From contig JBLWWK010000001.1 of the NCBI GenBank assembly GCA_048267965.1, positions 310,001 through 374,000 on the forward strand: a stretch of DNA of 64,000 bases, written 5' to 3'. Shown piece after piece: positions 60,478-64,000 of the stretch. Every line of letters starts with the position of its first letter. Position 1 is the first letter of the stretch. The notes beneath the pieces are model-generated. The model ran no database searches, had not been told where the DNA came from, and saw only the letters and a list, made by a program, of their open reading frames with translations. Source of the stretch: GCA-2705995 sp048267965 (lineage in GTDB: Bacteria > Bacteroidota > Bacteroidia > Flavobacteriales_G > Salibacteraceae). The position numbers and the translations under genes are program-made.

Positions 60478-61077
60478 ATGGGAGACAAGATTCGATTAGA
60501 TATTTTTGGACTATCTTATAGCCAGACTCAAACGGGTGCCTACGCGCTTGTTTTAGGCGAGAAAGAAGGTAATAGAAGATTGCCAATTATTATAGGCAAT
60601 TTCGAAGCACAGGCAATCGCCATTTCAATGGAAGGCATGAAACCAAGCCGTCCGTTAACCCACGATGTTTTTAAAACATTTGCAAACACCTTTGCTATCG
60701 ATGTAACAGAGATTATTATCTACAACTTGGTAGAGGGTATTTTCTTTGCAAAAATTGTTTGCAATCACATGGGCAAAATAGAAGAAATAGATGCTCGTAG
60801 TAGCGATGCTATTGCGTTGGCTCTTCGTTTCGAATGCCCCATCTATTGTTACGATTTTATTCTTGATCAAGCAGGCATCTCGATGGACGATGACCTCGAA
60901 GACGATGAAGAAGACTTCGAAGAAGATTTAGAAATAAACGTTCCGGGAACTGAAGAAAAAAGCGGTTTAGGTAATTATACCTCTGCCGAGTTAGAAGAGC
61001 AGTTGAATCAAGCCATAAATGATGAAAACTACGAACTCGCTTCAAAACTTCGAGACGAAATCAATCGCAGAAAGTAG
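60478..61077 (+). CDS. Bifunctional nuclease-like protein (DUF151) with UVR motif
   Basis: 199 residues. The DUF151/BFN domain covers about 1-130 (YALVLGEKEGNRRLPIIIGN, AQAIAISMEGMKPSRPLTHD, DARSSDAIALALRFECPIY). An acidic stretch (about 138-160) follows, and the C terminus (SAELEEQLNQAINDENYELA, SKLRDEINRRK) is a UVR motif as in UvrB and UvrC. BFN proteins of plants and Thermotoga bind or cut nucleic acid; the UVR tail suggests binding to another protein. It is 55 bases after etfA. Confidence 0.9.
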   Translation: MGDKIRLDIFGLSYSQTQTGAYALVLGEKEGNRRLPIIIGNFEAQAIAISMEGMKPSRPLTHDVFKTFANTFAIDVTEIIIYNLVEGIFFAKIVCNHMGKIEEIDARSSDAIALALRFECPIYCYDFILDQAGISMDDDLEDDEEDFEEDLEINVPGTEEKSGLGNYTSAELEEQLNQAINDENYELASKLRDEINRRK

Positions 61078-61171
61078 TAAAAACCATTTTGCTAAAGGTT
61101 GAAACTGAATTACCTATCAAATTTTAGTACTTTTTACAGCATAAACATTCTAAGCTCTTCACTCTCTTCTA

Positions 61172-62464
61172 ATGATTGATTTTATAGCTATTCTTCGCGG
61201 TCTTATTGGTATTTCATTTATCCTGTTGGTCGGTTGGCTACTCAGCGATAAACGCAACAAAATTCATTGGCCTTTAATTGTAAAAGGGCTGCTTATTCAA
61301 ATGGTTTTTGCACTAGCTGTGCTAAAAATTGAAGCAGTTCAAAAAGTATTCGATTTTTTAAGTGCCGCTTTTGTCAAAGTGATTTCCTTCACCGAATTCG
61401 GTACCAGTTTCTTATTTAGATCCTTTTCTACGGGAGAAATTCACCCAGCACTTGTCAACTTTGCTTTTAACGTTTTACCTACAATCATCTTTTTTAGTGC
61501 CCTTTCTAGCTTACTTTATTACTGGGGTGTTCTCCAAAAAGTAGTGTATGGATTTGCGTGGGTAATGAAACGGGTAATGAAATTATCGGGGGCTGAAAGT
61601 TTAGCTGCGGCCGGTAATATGTTTTTAGGGCAAACGGAAAGTCCTTTGTTAATTAGACCTTACCTCGCTACGATGACCCGTTCAGAAATGATGGCCTTGA
61701 TGACGGGCGGAATGGCCACCATAGCGGGTGGTGTTTTGGCTTCTTACATCGGTTTTTTAGGAGGGGATAATCCGGCTGAAAGAGTTCTTTTTGCTAAGCA
61801 TTTGTTAGCCGCCTCTATCATGAGTGCACCCGCAGCATTAGTAGCGGCAAAATTATTGGTGCCAGAAACAGAGAAAGTAGAAGATACCATGGCCATTAGC
61901 CGATCTAACATGGGGTCGAATGCCTTAGAAGCCATTTCGAATGGTACTACCGATGGCCTAAAATTGGCTATTAATGTAGGAGCCATGTTGCTCGTTTTTA
62001 CAGCGTTGATTTATATGGGAAATTACATCTTGGCTTTCTTGGGAGGCTTTACAGGCTTAAACGAGTGGATTGCCGCTAACACCAATTACGAAACTTTCTC
62101 GTTTCAATTTATTTTAGGTTATGTTTTCTCTCCCATTGCGTGGTTAATTGGTGTTGCCGCAGACGATATTGTTTTGGTGGGGCAGTTATTGGGCGAAAAA
62201 ACCATTCTGAACGAATTTTACGCTTATGTAACCATGGGCGAGCTAAAAGCCAATAACGCATTTTCCGATCAAAAATCAGTAATTATGGCCACCTATATCT
62301 TGTGTGGTTTCTCGAACTTTGCATCAATCGGAATACAAATTGGCGGAATTGGAGCATTGGTTCCTACCCGAAAAGGATTACTCTCACAATTAGGTGTAAA
62401 AGCGCTTATTGGCGGTACGTTGGCTTGTTTGCTAACGGCAGCAATTGTGGGAATGATTATTTAA
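61172..62464 (+). CDS. Concentrative nucleoside transporter (NupC/CNT family)
   Basis: 430 residues with about ten membrane segments. The family marks are SLLYYWGVLQKVVYGFAWVM, NMFLGQTESPLLIRPYL (about 150-166), TGGMATIAGGVLASYIGFLG and the end GFSNFASIGIQIGGIGALVP. CNT proteins import nucleosides with Na+ or H+; that fits the two nucleoside kinases in the window. The repeat at 62359 reads Val-Pro-Thr in the last helix region. Confidence 0.95.
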   Translation: MIDFIAILRGLIGISFILLVGWLLSDKRNKIHWPLIVKGLLIQMVFALAVLKIEAVQKVFDFLSAAFVKVISFTEFGTSFLFRSFSTGEIHPALVNFAFNVLPTIIFFSALSSLLYYWGVLQKVVYGFAWVMKRVMKLSGAESLAAAGNMFLGQTESPLLIRPYLATMTRSEMMALMTGGMATIAGGVLASYIGFLGGDNPAERVLFAKHLLAASIMSAPAALVAAKLLVPETEKVEDTMAISRSNMGSNALEAISNGTTDGLKLAINVGAMLLVFTALIYMGNYILAFLGGFTGLNEWIAANTNYETFSFQFILGYVFSPIAWLIGVAADDIVLVGQLLGEKTILNEFYAYVTMGELKANNAFSDQKSVIMATYILCGFSNFASIGIQIGGIGALVPTRKGLLSQLGVKALIGGTLACLLTAAIVGMII

Positions 62465-62477
62465 TAAAAGAATTTGC

Positions 62478-64000
62478 ATGAGCCAGTCGAATAAAAATTC
62501 AGCAATCATCGGCTTGGTAGCAGCCGTTTTTTACTTACCATTTTTAGGAGGTGTTCACCTTTTTGATTGGGACGAAATCAACTTTGCAGAAATTGCGCGT
62601 GAAATGGTGCTTCTCGGAGATTACCTAAGAATGCACATTAATTATATTGTATTTACCGAAAAACCACCTTTGTTTTTTTGGATGCAAGCGGGCTCTATGA
62701 ATTTGTTTGGTATTGGTGAATATGCAGCTCGTTTTCCCAATGCTATTTGCGGAATTATTACCCTTATTTCTCTCTACAAAATAGGGGAGAAGATGAAAAA
62801 CCCGCTATTTGGTTGGTTATGGGCGGGCGCCTATTTTGGTTCTATATTGCCAGCGCTGTATTTTAAATCAGGAATCATTGATCCGTGGTTTAACTACTTC
62901 ATTTTTATGGGGCTCTATCACCTCATTTTATTCACTTGGAAAAAAGAGGGTTTTACCGATATTTCTCTTCCCAAATCGAAATGGTATTACCTTTTAATTG
63001 CAGGTGTATTCACTGGTTTAGGTATCTTAACCAAAGGGCCTGTTGCGTATTTAATTACGGGTTTAACGTTAGGCGTTTACTGGGTAGGAACCCGTTTTCG
63101 ATTCTTTATTAATGTACCCCAGTTTTTAGTGTACACGATTGTAGCTTTAGCAGTTACAGGAACTTGGTTCGGAATTGAAGCCCTAAAAAATGGTCCGCAG
63201 TTTTTTGTAGAATTTACCATTCGCCAATGGATGTTGTTTAGTACGCCAGATGCTGGGCATGGTGGTTTTCCGGGGTATCATTTCGTGGTTTTGTTGTTAG
63301 GCTGTTTTCCGGCTTCTATCTTTTTAATAAGAGCGCACGGAAAATTACAGCTTGAAAAGGTTTTCGAGAAAGATTTTAGAAAGTGGATGTTGATGTTGTT
63401 TTGGGTGGTTTTAATTCTCTTCACCATCGTAAAATCAAAGATTGTTCACTACAGTAGTATGACGTACTTTCCGCTTACTTACTTGGCAGCATTGGTGCTT
63501 TACAAAGTAGTAAAAGGAGAAATTCAAGTGAATAAAGCCATGAAATTCGGTTTAATTTCCATTGCATCTCTTGCGGCTTTGGTAACGATTGCTTTACCCT
63601 TTTTAGCCATGAATGTAGACGTAATGAAACCGCTTTTTGAGCAAGATCAATTTGCTTTGGCGAATTTAAATGCTGAAGTTAATTGGACAGGTTTTGAAGC
63701 CGTAGTGGGCGTAATATTACTTGTGGCTACTTTGTTTAGTGTGAGGGATTTTAATAAGAACAATCCGCTCAAGGCTATTCAGTTTTTGTTTGGTGGTACC
63801 GCTATTTTTGTATCGTTAACGTTGATCTTGTTTATTGCTAAAATTGAAAAATACAGTCAAAATGCAGCCATTTCGTTTTACGAATCAAAACAAGATTGTG
63901 ATTGCTATGTAGAGCCAGAAGGGTTTAAGAGTTACGGCCAGTTATTTTACTCGAAACGCCAGCCGGGTTTAATTGCAGAAGCGTATTTAAATGGTAACTA
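62478..64000 (+). CDS. ArnT-like GT-C glycosyltransferase (partial, 3' end outside window)
   Basis: ATG at 62478, fourteen bases after the transporter; open to the end of the window (507 codons). Many membrane segments. The first periplasmic loop has GVHLFDWDEINFAEIAREM with the DE pair that binds the metal/lipid donor, then EKPPLFFWMQ. The later ILTKGPVAYLI and KSKIVHYSSMTYFPL are typical of ArnT/PMT-type enzymes, which transfer a sugar from a lipid carrier to lipid A or proteins. The exact donor and acceptor are unknown. The repeat at 63084 reads Val-Gly-Thr. Confidence 0.9.
   Translation, partial: MSQSNKNSAIIGLVAAVFYLPFLGGVHLFDWDEINFAEIAREMVLLGDYLRMHINYIVFTEKPPLFFWMQAGSMNLFGIGEYAARFPNAICGIITLISLYKIGEKMKNPLFGWLWAGAYFGSILPALYFKSGIIDPWFNYFIFMGLYHLILFTWKKEGFTDISLPKSKWYYLLIAGVFTGLGILTKGPVAYLITGLTLGVYWVGTRFRFFINVPQFLVYTIVALAVTGTWFGIEALKNGPQFFVEFTIRQWMLFSTPDAGHGGFPGYHFVVLLLGCFPASIFLIRAHGKLQLEKVFEKDFRKWMLMLFWVVLILFTIVKSKIVHYSSMTYFPLTYLAALVLYKVVKGEIQVNKAMKFGLISIASLAALVTIALPFLAMNVDVMKPLFEQDQFALANLNAEVNWTGFEAVVGVILLVATLFSVRDFNKNNPLKAIQFLFGGTAIFVSLTLILFIAKIEKYSQNAAISFYESKQDCDCYVEPEGFKSYGQLFYSKRQPGLIAEAYLNGN

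Overview
This window is a contiguous piece of a Bacteroidota chromosome, most likely a flavobacterium-like free-living or marine species. The evidence is the gldK-gldL-gldM-gldN gliding/type IX secretion operon with a PorP/SprF-type protein in front, a secreted protein ending in a type IX C-terminal sorting domain, the FtsZ tail ending in NNSFLHDNVD, promoters of the Bacteroidota type (TTTG, 19 bases, TAnnTTTG), and A-rich leaders with little Shine-Dalgarno signal. Base composition looks moderately low in GC throughout, and I see no prophage, plasmid backbone, CRISPR array or recognisable transposase.

Layout. 1-5831 (+) is the end of the division and cell wall cluster: murG (partial), murC, ftsQ, ftsA, ftsZ. 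5946-9263 (+) holds a type IX cargo protein, a YqeY-like protein and a membrane-anchored putative aminopeptidase. 9264-10092 is non-coding and carries an array of hairpin repeats. 10093-16882 (-) holds groES-groEL and a miaB / sigma-54-type regulator / lptE / TPR protein / secG operon. 17141-26655 (+) holds topA, a degenerate arginase-like protein, a PorP/SprF protein and gldKLMN. 26751-31318 (-) is a four-gene nucleotide-sugar operon. 31428-33428 (+) holds a barrel protein and waaA. 33425-39821 is a stress-flavoured set on both strands: dps, a small membrane peptide, YtxH, holin-like protein, a cytoplasmic PAS kinase with a sigma-54-type response regulator, a lone receiver protein, a four-helix-type protein and an ArsC-like protein without cysteine. 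39929-48865 (mostly -) holds nhaA, two tRNAs, mutS, a TrmH-type methylase, two paralogous Cys-rich lipoproteins, a TPR lipoprotein, a nucleoside kinase and folK. 49001-53977 (+) holds sppA (interrupted by a run of Ns), a GH3-like protein and a second nucleoside kinase. 54080-58451 (-) holds a secreted metalloprotease-like protein, the membrane pyrophosphatase hppA and pdhB. 58710-64000 (+) holds etfB-etfA, a bifunctional-nuclease-like protein, a nucleoside transporter and a partial ArnT-like glycosyltransferase.

The signal that no gene explains is a short oligonucleotide, GGTTCCTAC (longer form CGGTTCCTACCG), found by eye 32 times on the two strands (18 and 14 copies), about once per 2 kb. 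Chance would give well under one copy at this composition. It lies in genes on either strand and in six intergenic spaces. When it is in a gene it usually reads Val-Gly-Thr or Val-Pro-Thr. Two variant classes (GGTTCCTTC, 8 copies; GGCTCCTAC, at least 10 copies) are also over-represented. Density, lack of strand bias and indifference to gene context resemble DNA uptake sequences of Neisseria and Haemophilus. I regard it as a candidate uptake or genome-marking sequence of this lineage; function is inference.
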